Source: an uncultured Bacteroidota bacterium (GTDB lineage Bacteria; Bacteroidota; Bacteroidia; JABEUT01). From it: DNA of 64,000 bases. The notes under the pieces were generated by a model that was not told where the DNA came from, searched no databases, and saw only the letters and a list, made by a program, of their open reading frames with translations. Shown in pieces: positions 16,484 through 25,680 of this stretch. Position numbers and translations under genes: made by a program. Positions within the stretch are counted from its first letter, which is position 1. Every line of letters begins with the position of its first letter. The stretch covers positions 20,048 through 84,047 of the forward strand of contig CAIWVW010000007.1 of the NCBI GenBank assembly GCA_903916255.1, read 5' to 3'.

Positions 16484-19400
16484 ATGAACCTGCAAGAATC
16501 TACTACAATCCGCAAAAACTCACTGTCAGCTCTCAGCCTGCCATTCGCAGTAGCAGCCTTATTTATAGGGTTGTCTATCTCTGAATATAACAACCACAGG
16601 CAATATACCCCAGAAAAAATTAAGGCTACACAAGCTGATAATGACAAGGATGCTGCGGGAATGATGAAATATTTCTTTAATGCGCGAAAGGACCCTTCAA
16701 CAAATCAATTGGATTATAAGGCTATGATAGCGTCTGCTGAATTAAGTCAGGAATTGAAAAGCGCAAAAAGAAGACATTCTTCCTCCACTCTTCCCAATTT
16801 TAATTGGAACAGTGTTGGTCCGGTTAATGTTGGCGGGCGCACAAGGTCCATTTTAATAGATAATCAGGATGCTACCCACCAAACTATTTTTGCAGGTGGT
16901 GTTTCGGGTGGTATCTGGAAATCTACAAATGGCGGTTCTACTTGGGGAAAAAGCTTTGCAACTATTTCAATGAGCCAGGCTGAAAATATGGCCAATATGA
17001 ATATTAACTGTATTGCCCAGGATGCCAATGGTGTTATTTATGTTGGTACAGGGGAAGGTTTTACAGCGTATGATGATGATGGTACACCCTATAGCTCAGG
17101 AGAGTTAGGCGCTGGAATTTTCAAATCGACCGATGATGGAAATACCTGGACACAGTTAACCAGCACTATACCTGCTACTGCCGATTCATGGCAAATTGCA
17201 TGGGCATACACCAATCGCATTGGTATTCTGCCAAATAATCCAAACACAATTTATGCCGCCACCAATTTAGGCGTTTATATCTCACGTGATGGAGGTACTT
17301 CGTGGAGAGCTGCATACGGCAGCCCAACCAAACCTTTATGGAAGAGTGGAACATACAATGCTCTCGACCTTAAGGTATCAACAGACGGAAGTGTTATTGT
17401 GGCATGTATTGGAGGATATACATATTTATGTTATCCGCAAACCAATGATAGTTTATTTACTCAAGCCAAATCTTCCGGGGTCGGCCATATTAATGGAGAT
17501 GCTTCCCGTATTGAATATGCAATTTCTCCAACAGACCCTAACCGCATTTACGCATCAGAAATTGCCCAAAGCGGTAGTTTTTGTCAGAACAAAGCTTCCG
17601 GAATATACATGACCATGAATGCTAAAACCAATGAAGGGTATTGGTATTTAATCGGCCCGGGCGGCAGTGTTGCATTCGACCCTTATGTAGAACCAGCCAG
17701 TACCGATGACCAGGCTACATACGATAATACTTTAGGTGTATTCCAATCTAATGAAGGCCAGTTGTTGGCAGGTGGAACTACTTTATGGGGATGGACACAA
17801 CTTTATGCTACAGATACTGTAGGTCAGTGGGCACAGATTAGTATTTATGCTTCGTCAGACCCATATAACCTGCATGCTATCCACCCGGATATGCACACCA
17901 TTGTTTTCGATAATAATAACCCGGAAACTGTATATATTGGTTGCGACGGAGGTATTTATAAAAGCACCAATATGTATATAGACCCTACTCAGATAGAATC
18001 TTCTATTGCTTCTATTGCGTTTGGAGCATACAACCAGAATTATGATGTTACCCAATATTATTCCCTATGTTTTGCACCGTATGTAAATTACCAAACAGTT
18101 AATTATGGTGATACTACCAAGCTGCAAGGCTTGGGAATGGGTGGTGGAACACAAGACAACGGGTCACCCTATATTAACGGATATGGAAATTCACCAAATT
18201 TCGGTACCGATATGTCAAGTGGCGACGGAGCCGGTTCTTGGGTATCATCTATTAATCCGCTTATAGCATATTTCTGTAGCGATTACGGATACCTGCTCAG
18301 AGAGGGAAATTTGGCTAATCTTTCATTTCCTACAACAGCATATACCCAAACCTATGGCAAATGTCTGGGTGGCGATATAGATAGTATGCATAATGCAGCT
18401 GAAGCTGCCGGCGGAGTTAACTTTGTATTTCCGGTTGCCCTGTATGAGAATGCATATGATACACTCAACAGTGATTCTGTTCTGTTTATTGCTCCTGATA
18501 GTTTAAAGGTAGGAGACACTATCTACCCGAATGGAATTAATGGAACATATCCTTACATATTAAAGAAAGCCTATGCTTACCGCGATACTTTTGAAGTACC
18601 TGATAGAGTAGTATCAAGGCTTGCCATTGCGTTTTCAGGCCCTTATGGCGTATGGATTAACGGCCAAGGTGCAAGTAACAGTACCGTAATCTGGAAACCT
18701 ATTGGCGGCGCTCTTTCAAAACCGGATGCCTTTACGAACACCGCGCCACCACATTGCTTGGCATGGTCCCCAAATGGAGATGCTTTATTTGTAGGTGTTG
18801 AAGGCGGAAGCGCAAATTTATACCGCTTCTCGAATTTGAATAAAGTAATTGCAAATTCCTATTGCAGTGGAGCACTTTGGTATAAGGGCGGAAGTCAGGT
18901 AACACAAGATGACACAACCGTTGTTTCCACCAATTTAACTTTCAGCGGTATCTCAGGAGCAGATATTCTATCTATAGATGTAGACCCTAAAAACGGCAAT
19001 AACGTGCTTGTTACTATAGGCGGATATTCAGGTACAAGTGTTGAAAATGTATGGTATTCAACCAATGCGCTTGGAGCAGCCCCTACCTTTAAAAGTGTAC
19101 AAGGCAATTTACCTCCTATGCCGGTTTACAGCGCAATATTGGATGTGCTTGATACTGCAGGAAACAGTATCCCGGGTTCTGCTATGGTTGCTACCGAGCA
19201 TGGGGTTTATTCCACCACTAATATTAATGCAACACCGGTTGTTTGGCAAAGTAATAACACGGGTATGGCTAACTGCCTCACTTTTGTTATGAAACAACAA
19301 ACATTACCAGCCTGGGAATGCAACAATTCAGGTACAATATACCTTGCAACACATGGAAGAGGACTATGGGAATCTACCGATTTGCATGGATTAGAATTGT

Positions 19401-19687
19401 CGACACCAACCGTTAAGGCCGACGCTACCAGGAATAACCTATTGGTATATCCAAACCCTATGACCACTCAGGGTAATGTATCCTTCGACTTGCCTTCCGC
19501 AGATAATGTAACTATAACTATATATGACATGCAAGGTAAAGTAGTGAAAGAAATAGCTATGGGAACACAGGCTCCGGGCACCCATATCGTTCCTTTCCAA
19601 ACTTCGCAGTTCCCTGCGGGAACCTATTTTGCTTCCTTAACGGGAACAAACTTCCGCAAGGTTAGCAAGTTTGTTGTGATTAAATAA
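16484..19687 (+). CDS. Asp-box (BNR) repeat protein with T9SS type A sorting domain, copy 2
   Basis: 1067 residues from the ATG at 16484 (MNLQESTTIRK), paralogue of the preceding gene along its whole length. N-terminal hydrophobic segment LPFAVAALFIGLSIS, then Asp-boxes STNGGSTW, STDDGNTW and SRDGGTSW, a propeller body, and a T9SS type A domain (VYPNPMTTQGNVSF ... GTYFASLTGTNFRKVSKFVV). It carries an insertion relative to copy 1 around YKSTNMYIDPTQIESSIASI, where copy 1 has an Asp-box. Two DNA stretches of about 40 bases are identical to copy 1 although nearby codons differ. It ends in a strong terminator. Confidence 0.9.
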   Translation: MNLQESTTIRKNSLSALSLPFAVAALFIGLSISEYNNHRQYTPEKIKATQADNDKDAAGMMKYFFNARKDPSTNQLDYKAMIASAELSQELKSAKRRHSSSTLPNFNWNSVGPVNVGGRTRSILIDNQDATHQTIFAGGVSGGIWKSTNGGSTWGKSFATISMSQAENMANMNINCIAQDANGVIYVGTGEGFTAYDDDGTPYSSGELGAGIFKSTDDGNTWTQLTSTIPATADSWQIAWAYTNRIGILPNNPNTIYAATNLGVYISRDGGTSWRAAYGSPTKPLWKSGTYNALDLKVSTDGSVIVACIGGYTYLCYPQTNDSLFTQAKSSGVGHINGDASRIEYAISPTDPNRIYASEIAQSGSFCQNKASGIYMTMNAKTNEGYWYLIGPGGSVAFDPYVEPASTDDQATYDNTLGVFQSNEGQLLAGGTTLWGWTQLYATDTVGQWAQISIYASSDPYNLHAIHPDMHTIVFDNNNPETVYIGCDGGIYKSTNMYIDPTQIESSIASIAFGAYNQNYDVTQYYSLCFAPYVNYQTVNYGDTTKLQGLGMGGGTQDNGSPYINGYGNSPNFGTDMSSGDGAGSWVSSINPLIAYFCSDYGYLLREGNLANLSFPTTAYTQTYGKCLGGDIDSMHNAAEAAGGVNFVFPVALYENAYDTLNSDSVLFIAPDSLKVGDTIYPNGINGTYPYILKKAYAYRDTFEVPDRVVSRLAIAFSGPYGVWINGQGASNSTVIWKPIGGALSKPDAFTNTAPPHCLAWSPNGDALFVGVEGGSANLYRFSNLNKVIANSYCSGALWYKGGSQVTQDDTTVVSTNLTFSGISGADILSIDVDPKNGNNVLVTIGGYSGTSVENVWYSTNALGAAPTFKSVQGNLPPMPVYSAILDVLDTAGNSIPGSAMVATEHGVYSTTNINATPVVWQSNNTGMANCLTFVMKQQTLPAWECNNSGTIYLATHGRGLWESTDLHGLELSTPTVKADATRNNLLVYPNPMTTQGNVSFDLPSADNVTITIYDMQGKVVKEIAMGTQAPGTHIVPFQTSQFPAGTYFASLTGTNFRKVSKFVVIK

Positions 19688-19710
19688 TAGGAATTAAAAA
19701 ACTTAAAAGG

Positions 19711-19740
19711 AAACCCCTGTCAGCATAAAGACAGGGGTTT
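19711..19740 (+). terminator. Rho-independent terminator after the Asp-box gene pair
   Basis: Perfect 10-base stem AAACCCCTGT / ACAGGGGTTT with a 10-base loop, 23 bases after the stop codon. The T-run is short and interrupted. Confidence 0.8.
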
Positions 19741-19795
19741 CTTGCTTATGTGGTGCAGGGTAAGAAGGCTGTGATTCTATTTTATGATAAAAGTC

Positions 19796-19827
19796 TTGCA
19801 AAACATACTCCGTTTGATATACATTTG
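19796..19827 (+). promoter_or_regulatory. Promoter of gap: TTG-N21-TACATTTG
   Basis: The -33 TTG at 19796-19798 is separated by 21 bases from a perfect -7 box TACATTTG at 19820-19827. The start codon of GAPDH is 31 bases further. This is one of the best promoter matches in the window. Confidence 0.65.
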
Positions 19828-19858
19828 CACCCGAATTTAAAACACATAAACAAAAACA

Positions 19859-20854
19859 ATGAGCAAAATAAAAGTAGCCATTAATGGTTTCGGAAGAATA
19901 GGCAGGGTAACCCTGCGGGCCTTATTAAAAAGAAGCAATATTGAAGTTGTTGCTATTAATGACATTACCGATAGCGCTACACTGGCGCATCTTTTTAAAT
20001 ATGATTCCATTCATGGTAAATTCGACGGCACAGTAGCTGTCGAGGCAGATGGTATCCGAATTAACGGGAACCTTATTAAAATTACCGCTCAGCGCGACCC
20101 TGCGGCCCTTCCATGGAAGGAATTGGGTGTTGATACAGTTATTGAATCAACCGGATTGTTTGTTGACCGTGCAAGTGCGGAAAAGCATATTACAGCCGGA
20201 GCAAAAAGGGTGATTATTTCGGCTCCTGCCAAAGGGGATATTAAGACAATAGTAATCGGTATTAATGATAATACATTAAGCAAAACGGATACCATTTTAT
20301 CCAATGCCTCATGCACTACCAATTGTGCTGCCCCTATGGCCAAGGTTATACATGAAAACTGGGGTATTGAAGTAGGTTTCATGACTACCGTACATGCTTA
20401 TACAAGTGACCAACGCCTCCATGACGCTCCTCACAAAGATATGCGCAGGGCTCGCGCCGCAGCGCTTTCAATGGTTCCTACCTCCACCGGGGCTGCCAAT
20501 GCTATTGCTGAAGTATTTCCTGAATTGAAAGGCAAACTTACCGGAGATTCTATCCGTGTACCGGTGCCTGATGGTTCTATTACCGACTTTACTTTTATTG
20601 TTAAAAAACCTGCTACCGTTGCGGATATTAATGCCGCATTTAAGAAAGTATCTGAAGGCGCTTTGAAAGGTATTTTGGAATATTCGGAAGAACCATTGGT
20701 TTCTGCTGATATTGTAGGTAATACACACTCCTGTGTATTTGATTCCGGACTGACTGCCGTAATTGGAAACCTGGTTAAAATTAGCGGTTGGTATGATAAT
20801 GAAACCGGTTATTCAAACCGATTGGTTGACCTGATTGAAAAAACAGGCAACTAA
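19859..20854 (+). CDS. gap: Glyceraldehyde-3-phosphate dehydrogenase, type I
   Basis: 331 residues, standard length. It oxidises glyceraldehyde-3-phosphate to 1,3-bisphosphoglycerate with NAD(P)+ in glycolysis and the reverse in gluconeogenesis. The NAD-binding start is KVAINGFGRIGRVTLRALL, the catalytic cysteine is in SNASCTTNCAAPMAK near residue 150, the active-site His is in MTTVHAYTSDQ, and the C-terminal WYDNETGYSNRLVDL is typical. Transcribed alone between two hairpins, with a good promoter. Confidence 0.98.
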   Translation: MSKIKVAINGFGRIGRVTLRALLKRSNIEVVAINDITDSATLAHLFKYDSIHGKFDGTVAVEADGIRINGNLIKITAQRDPAALPWKELGVDTVIESTGLFVDRASAEKHITAGAKRVIISAPAKGDIKTIVIGINDNTLSKTDTILSNASCTTNCAAPMAKVIHENWGIEVGFMTTVHAYTSDQRLHDAPHKDMRRARAAALSMVPTSTGAANAIAEVFPELKGKLTGDSIRVPVPDGSITDFTFIVKKPATVADINAAFKKVSEGALKGILEYSEEPLVSADIVGNTHSCVFDSGLTAVIGNLVKISGWYDNETGYSNRLVDLIEKTGN

Positions 20855-20878
20855 GTTTTTTATTTTGTAATTTATTAG

Positions 20879-20907
20879 TAGCCACGCAACTGCGTGGCTA
20901 TTTTTTT
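20879..20907 (+). terminator. Rho-independent terminator after gap
   Basis: 10-base perfect stem TAGCCACGCA / TGCGTGGCTA with a 2-base loop and a run of seven T. Lies between convergent genes. Confidence 0.85.
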
Positions 20908-20921
20908 GTAAAAAAACAGGA

Positions 20922-22874
20922 CTAAATCTTCTCCAGCATCCAGTAAATAATAGGATTTGCTTCAATAGTTCTTACTGAAAAATCGTCCATGTAAAAATTA
21001 TTCCTGCCCCTGTTCCAAATGAAAACGTGTACTTTTAAATTCCTTTCATTTTGGTATAAATCGGGCAACTTAATAAAGTGGTATGCCTTTCTCCATTGGT
21101 GGCAGCTGTCATCAGGCATAAAATCGGACACATGGGATGAACTCCAGCATATTTCTTTATCTCCTTCAGTAATAGTAGCCACTACCTGAACGTCTGTAAT
21201 TGGTTCAATAGGGTAAACCGCAACAGAAATCAGGATAAGATTATTGGGGTTATCTGTCATTTTATTCAACGGGCAGCTGAAGGCCGGCCCCCATTCATTT
21301 AGTGAATCCATTTTATAGGCATGTTTCCCTGAATAGGCTATGCTGTCGGAAGTATATTTCTGGTTTGCTTCGCTCCAATAGGGACAGGGCTGCTCGAAAG
21401 TATTTACCGATTCGAAAATATAAGGCGATTTTCCTTCTCGGGGCTTAGCTGTGAAAAGATAAAATGTGCCTTCGTCAAAATTAGCCTGTTCAACCAGATA
21501 AGGATAATAATTGAGAAATAGGGGCAATACAACAGGCGATGTTCTTGCCAAATTGCCAAACGACAAATAAGATGCTTTGTCTTTATGAGCTTCAAGGAAT
21601 CTTACAATGTCCGCCAACTTACCGTTCTGAAAATCGAGATTATAATACGGTAAATTAATATGGAGTTTTCGGATATAATATTGCGGAACACTGTCATCGT
21701 CATTCATGTTTAAAAATGAAAGTACATTATCATTTCCATATTTTTGTTGGGCATTGTAAGTAAGTTTTATTTCCTGCTCATAGCGCGATTTATAAAAGAT
21801 ATCATAGTACTTCCTTTCCAGAACAGTAGATAACAAACATGTTAGGCAAACAATTACCGTGACCACTAATTTTCCCGATGATTTTAATTCCGGCAGCCAA
21901 CCGAACAAAAAGAAGAGGAAGAAAGGGAAAGTAAACATCAGGCTCGATTTTTCAAGAATCGGGTTTTCATATTTAGAATAAAGGAAAACAATCAGGAATT
22001 GAACAGTAAACCATCCAAAAGAAAGGAGGATAAATTTACATGCGCTTTTATACTTTCTCCGTATAAAACTGATTAATCCTGCAAGAAACAAAGCAGCTGC
22101 AATGGCATATATGAACCGTGAAAAATTGAAGGTGTATTTTAAGTAATCGATAATATAATCGTTTTGGGGTGGCCCGAAAATGCCTCTCAACCCACCAACA
22201 TGAAACTGGTAAAGGAAAATGCGCATGTGCGGCAAGTATAAAATGAAAATAGATAGCCCTGCAATGATATACTTAACCAGGAATTTTCGCTGAACAAAGA
22301 AAAGGCCGCTAAACCCTACAATAGCAGCCAGTAAAAGTGTAAAGTAGTGGTTATAGGCGCAAAACGCGCTGAAGAGAACATACAGAATAATATTGCGGCG
22401 GTAGTTTGTTTCGGGTTTAAATAAAACCCGCGACCAGTAGAAAACCATAGCAAGCGTAAAAAATAAACCGCTGGAGTAGGGGCGGGCAATCTGGCTGTAC
22501 ATTACCGTATATTGTAGCGTTGCAATAAATGCAGCACAAACCAGGGCGGTAGTTGAATTAAACCAGTCTTTTGCCAACAGAAAAATATATAATACTGCTA
22601 AAACCCCGCAGGCAATAAAAGGCAGTTTAACAGCCAATTCGGAATAGCCAAATACCTTGGTCCAGTAATATAGAAATACCTGCACACCGGCAGGATGGGC
22701 GTCAATAATAACTCCTTTATTAATTAATTCGGAAAAACTGCCAAATTTAGTGCGTGCAAGGGCATCGAATTCATCAGCGGTAAAAGGTATTTCGAATGGA
22801 TGAAGTAAGCGAAGCACCGCAGCCAATAAAAGCAATAGTGTTAAAATTATGTATGTTGTTTTACTATCTTTCAT
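20922..22874 (-). CDS. GT39-type membrane glycosyltransferase with C-terminal soluble domain, copy 2
   Basis: 650 residues. The N-terminal ~370 residues are a polytopic membrane domain (about ten helices) of the ArnT/PMT-like kind, with the acidic first-loop motif IPFTADEFDALARTKFG that fits the catalytic Asp/Glu position. These enzymes transfer a sugar from a polyprenyl-phosphate donor on the outer face of the inner membrane. Residues from about 480 onward form a beta-rich soluble domain (SGKHAYKMDSLNEWGPAFSC, VHVFIWNRGRNNFYMDDFSV), an unusual addition for this family. It follows its paralogue with only 6 bases between them. Confidence 0.85.
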   Translation of the reverse strand: MKDSKTTYIILTLLLLLAAVLRLLHPFEIPFTADEFDALARTKFGSFSELINKGVIIDAHPAGVQVFLYYWTKVFGYSELAVKLPFIACGVLAVLYIFLLAKDWFNSTTALVCAAFIATLQYTVMYSQIARPYSSGLFFTLAMVFYWSRVLFKPETNYRRNIILYVLFSAFCAYNHYFTLLLAAIVGFSGLFFVQRKFLVKYIIAGLSIFILYLPHMRIFLYQFHVGGLRGIFGPPQNDYIIDYLKYTFNFSRFIYAIAAALFLAGLISFIRRKYKSACKFILLSFGWFTVQFLIVFLYSKYENPILEKSSLMFTFPFFLFFLFGWLPELKSSGKLVVTVIVCLTCLLSTVLERKYYDIFYKSRYEQEIKLTYNAQQKYGNDNVLSFLNMNDDDSVPQYYIRKLHINLPYYNLDFQNGKLADIVRFLEAHKDKASYLSFGNLARTSPVVLPLFLNYYPYLVEQANFDEGTFYLFTAKPREGKSPYIFESVNTFEQPCPYWSEANQKYTSDSIAYSGKHAYKMDSLNEWGPAFSCPLNKMTDNPNNLILISVAVYPIEPITDVQVVATITEGDKEICWSSSHVSDFMPDDSCHQWRKAYHFIKLPDLYQNERNLKVHVFIWNRGRNNFYMDDFSVRTIEANPIIYWMLEKI

Positions 22875-22880
22875 TACATT

Positions 22881-24824
22881 TTAATCCGTTTTTTCAACTA
22901 ATGTATACATCATGGGGTTTCCTGCTATTACCCGCACTCCAAAATCAGTCAAGTAAAAATTCTTCCTGCCTTTGTTCCAAATGTAAACCTTCACTTTTAC
23001 ATCTGGGTAATTGCTATAATTCCCGGGCAAATTAATGGCGTGATAGGCTTTCCCCCATTTTCCGGCGGAATTATCGGAAATAAACTTACTGGCATCAGTC
23101 GCGGACCAATATATGGCTTTTCCCTGCGATTCGATTGAGGCTACAATTTCCACATCTTTCATAATTCCCAAGGGGTAGAGTGAGACAGAAATTAGCACAA
23201 TGTCATCTTTATTTTGTATCATTTTATCCAAGCTACAGTTAAAAGTGGGGCCCCATTCATGCTGTGCGTCCATTTTGTAAGCGTATTTTCCTGAACCGGA
23301 AGTGCTGTCTAATAAAAATGCTGTATCATTCACGGGCCAATATTTATATAGCTTTTTAAAGTCATTTATGGATTGAAAAATATAAGGGCTTATCCCTTTT
23401 AAGGAATCTGAAGTAAAAATGTAATTGGTTCCCAATGGATAGTTTTTTACGCCAGCGATATAAGGGTAATAATTCAAAATAAGTGGTAAATATATCAAGT
23501 CGGAGCCGGCTATATTATCATATGTAAGATAGGTGGTTTTAAATTCTTTGAGGCAACTTGCCAACTGCCATTTTTCCACCGAATCGGGAAACCAGGCATA
23601 AGGCACATTGGTTTGGTATTTGCGGAAATAGAACATTGTAATACTATCGGGCTTTGACTGAGCTAATGCTGTAAGGCTGCATCCGGGAACATTTTTGAAA
23701 AGCGAATCATTCGTAACTACTTGCCGCTCGTAGTGCGATTGGTAAAATAAATCATAATACTTTCTTTGCGAAATAAGAACAAACACGTTTACCGCACACA
23801 CTATCAACACCAATGCATTACGGGCCTTGCTTTTAAAATCGGGCATGAGCCCGAAAAAACTGAACAGCAGGAAAGGGAAACTGAAAATAAGTACCGAATA
23901 TTGCAGCACTGGATTAACATACCTTGAATAGTAAAATCCAATTAAAAAGGGTAACAGGAACCAAGCAAGGGAAATAAAATAAAAAGGTGATAAAACATTT
24001 TTTTTTAGGAACAGGTTTATTATTCCTATAAGGAATAGAAGTCCCACTGCTATGTAAGCGAGAATTGAGAACTGAAGGATGTAGCCGATGTATTGAATGA
24101 TAAAGTCGTTTTGGGGCTTTCCCAGCCATTGGCCAACACCGCCAATATGAAGTTGGTAAAAGAAGATGTGAAGATGAGGGATATAGAGTATAAATATGCC
24201 AAGTCCGGCGAGCAGGTATTTCAAAAGGAATTTCCCTCTTACAAAAAACAAACCTGTAAGCCCCACTATGCCTGCAAACAATAAGTTGAAATGATGATTA
24301 TAGGCACACAATACACTTAATAGTATAAACAGGAACAGGTTTTTAACATATGTGTCTTCGGGTTTAAACACCACCTTGTTCCAATACCAAACCATAACCA
24401 AAGAAAGAAACAACCCGCTCGAATAAGGCCTTGCAATCTGGCTATACATTATAGTATATTGAACAGTGGCAACAAATGCTGCGCAAACCAGACCGGTTGT
24501 GCTATTAAACCATGCTTGCCCTAGGCGGAATACGTACAGAACCGATAAAATTCCGCAAATAATAAATGGAAGTTTTACTGCAATTTCAGAATAGCCGAAG
24601 AACTTTGTCCAATAATAAAGAAAAACCTGCACTCCTGCCGGGTGGGCATCAATAATTACACCTTTGGAAATCAATTCGGAAAAACTGTTAAATTCCGTCC
24701 GGTTCAGCGCACCTAATTCATCTGTGGTAAATGGTATTTGGAATGGATGAATTAAGCGAAGCACCGCAGCCAATAGCAACAATAAAGTTAAAACAATATA
24801 CGTACTTCTGGTTTCTTTTTTCAT
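22881..24824 (-). CDS. GT39-type membrane glycosyltransferase with C-terminal soluble domain, copy 1
   Basis: 647 residues, first gene of a two-gene operon and paralogue of the next over its full length. The membrane domain begins with the loop motif IPFTTDELGALNRTEF, followed by YYWTKFFGYSEIAVKLPFII and further helices to about residue 370. The C-terminal part (from about 475) repeats the same beta-rich domain (GKYAYKMDAQHEWGPTFNCS, VKVYIWNKGRKNFYLTDFGV). Donor and acceptor unknown. A TATCTTTG box (minus strand) ends only 7 bases before the start codon, so the mRNA may have almost no leader. Confidence 0.85.
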   Translation of the reverse strand: MKKETRSTYIVLTLLLLLAAVLRLIHPFQIPFTTDELGALNRTEFNSFSELISKGVIIDAHPAGVQVFLYYWTKFFGYSEIAVKLPFIICGILSVLYVFRLGQAWFNSTTGLVCAAFVATVQYTIMYSQIARPYSSGLFLSLVMVWYWNKVVFKPEDTYVKNLFLFILLSVLCAYNHHFNLLFAGIVGLTGLFFVRGKFLLKYLLAGLGIFILYIPHLHIFFYQLHIGGVGQWLGKPQNDFIIQYIGYILQFSILAYIAVGLLFLIGIINLFLKKNVLSPFYFISLAWFLLPFLIGFYYSRYVNPVLQYSVLIFSFPFLLFSFFGLMPDFKSKARNALVLIVCAVNVFVLISQRKYYDLFYQSHYERQVVTNDSLFKNVPGCSLTALAQSKPDSITMFYFRKYQTNVPYAWFPDSVEKWQLASCLKEFKTTYLTYDNIAGSDLIYLPLILNYYPYIAGVKNYPLGTNYIFTSDSLKGISPYIFQSINDFKKLYKYWPVNDTAFLLDSTSGSGKYAYKMDAQHEWGPTFNCSLDKMIQNKDDIVLISVSLYPLGIMKDVEIVASIESQGKAIYWSATDASKFISDNSAGKWGKAYHAINLPGNYSNYPDVKVKVYIWNKGRKNFYLTDFGVRVIAGNPMMYTLVEKTD

Positions 24825-24831
24825 TTAGGCT

Positions 24832-24839
24832 CAAAGATA
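24832..24839 (-). promoter_or_regulatory. Bacteroidota -7 box at the glycosyltransferase pair
   Basis: The reverse complement is TATCTTTG, an exact TAnnTTTG match, with 7 bases between it and the ATG at 24824. Confidence 0.5.
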
Positions 24840-24949
24840 CGTTCTTCCTCGTATTGTAATTTAATAGCTGCTTTATTAACAGCCTTTCTTTAAAACTACT
24901 TCATCTAATCATCATTACTTTTTGATAGATTAGCTTACTTTGTATAAGC

Positions 24950-25606
24950 ATGAAAAAAGAAATTCCATTTATTCATCTTCTTTTATGGGCGTTCATTGCC
25001 ATAGGTATGCTTGATTCATGCCATTCAAGTAAAAAAGCAACTAAATCAAAGCCTTCTTCCCAAAGTAATGGTCAGCAAAGTACCTACACACCCTCGGCTT
25101 TTTCACCCGCAAAGGGCGATAAAAAGAAACGTAAGGCGAAGGAAGCATATCCGCCGGCAACTGAAGAATCTGGCGTGAAAGAAAGTACAATAGCGGCCAA
25201 GTACGCACCCATTCTTGGCGTTTCAAAGAAAGACATTACCAATTACGCGTTGTATAAATTCATTGATTCCTGGTACGGCGTTCCCTATAAATTTGCCGGA
25301 AGAACCAAGTCCGGGGTTGATTGTTCTGATTTGGCCTCTTTGCTTTTTCAGTCCGTGTTCGGCATTACAATAGGCGGCAATGTTACCGATATATACCGGC
25401 GTTGTATACCCATTAAAGGTTCTGAACTTCAAGAGGGCGATTTGGTATTCTTTAAAATAAACAGCAAATCACTTTCGCATGTGGGCATATATTTGCAAAA
25501 CCATAAGTTTGTTCATGCAAGTGTGCATGCAGGGGTTGTAATCAGCGATTTGGGTGAAGATTACTACCGCAAGTACTTTTGGGGGGCGGGAAGGCTACTC
25601 AAGTAG
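24950..25606 (+). CDS. NlpC/P60 family cell-wall endopeptidase, lipoprotein
   Basis: 218 residues. The signal ends in a lipobox-like GMLDSC at residue 24, so the protein is probably lipid-anchored. A Lys/Ser/Pro-rich linker leads to the C40 peptidase domain from about 100: catalytic Cys in SGVDCSDLASLLFQ, catalytic His in SLSHVGIYLQNHKFVHAS, which also carries the third polar residue. These enzymes cut D-Glu-meso-DAP bonds in peptidoglycan. The stop codon lies inside an AAAGT-type repeat. A TTACTTTG box (one mismatch to TAnnTTTG) lies just upstream. Confidence 0.92.
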   Translation: MKKEIPFIHLLLWAFIAIGMLDSCHSSKKATKSKPSSQSNGQQSTYTPSAFSPAKGDKKKRKAKEAYPPATEESGVKESTIAAKYAPILGVSKKDITNYALYKFIDSWYGVPYKFAGRTKSGVDCSDLASLLFQSVFGITIGGNVTDIYRRCIPIKGSELQEGDLVFFKINSKSLSHVGIYLQNHKFVHASVHAGVVISDLGEDYYRKYFWGAGRLLK

Positions 25607-25640
25607 AAAGTAGAAAGTTAAAAGTGTAAAGTAGAAAGGA
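25598..25640. repeat. AAAGT-type dispersed repeat at the NlpC/P60 gene end
   Basis: Direct units AAAGTAGAAAGTTAAAAGTGTAAAG on the plus strand. The last codons and stop of the NlpC/P60 gene (AAG TAG) are part of the repeat. Confidence 0.6.
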
Positions 25641-25680
25641 ATAGCCGTTACAAACTTTTAACTTTTTACGGTGCACTTCA

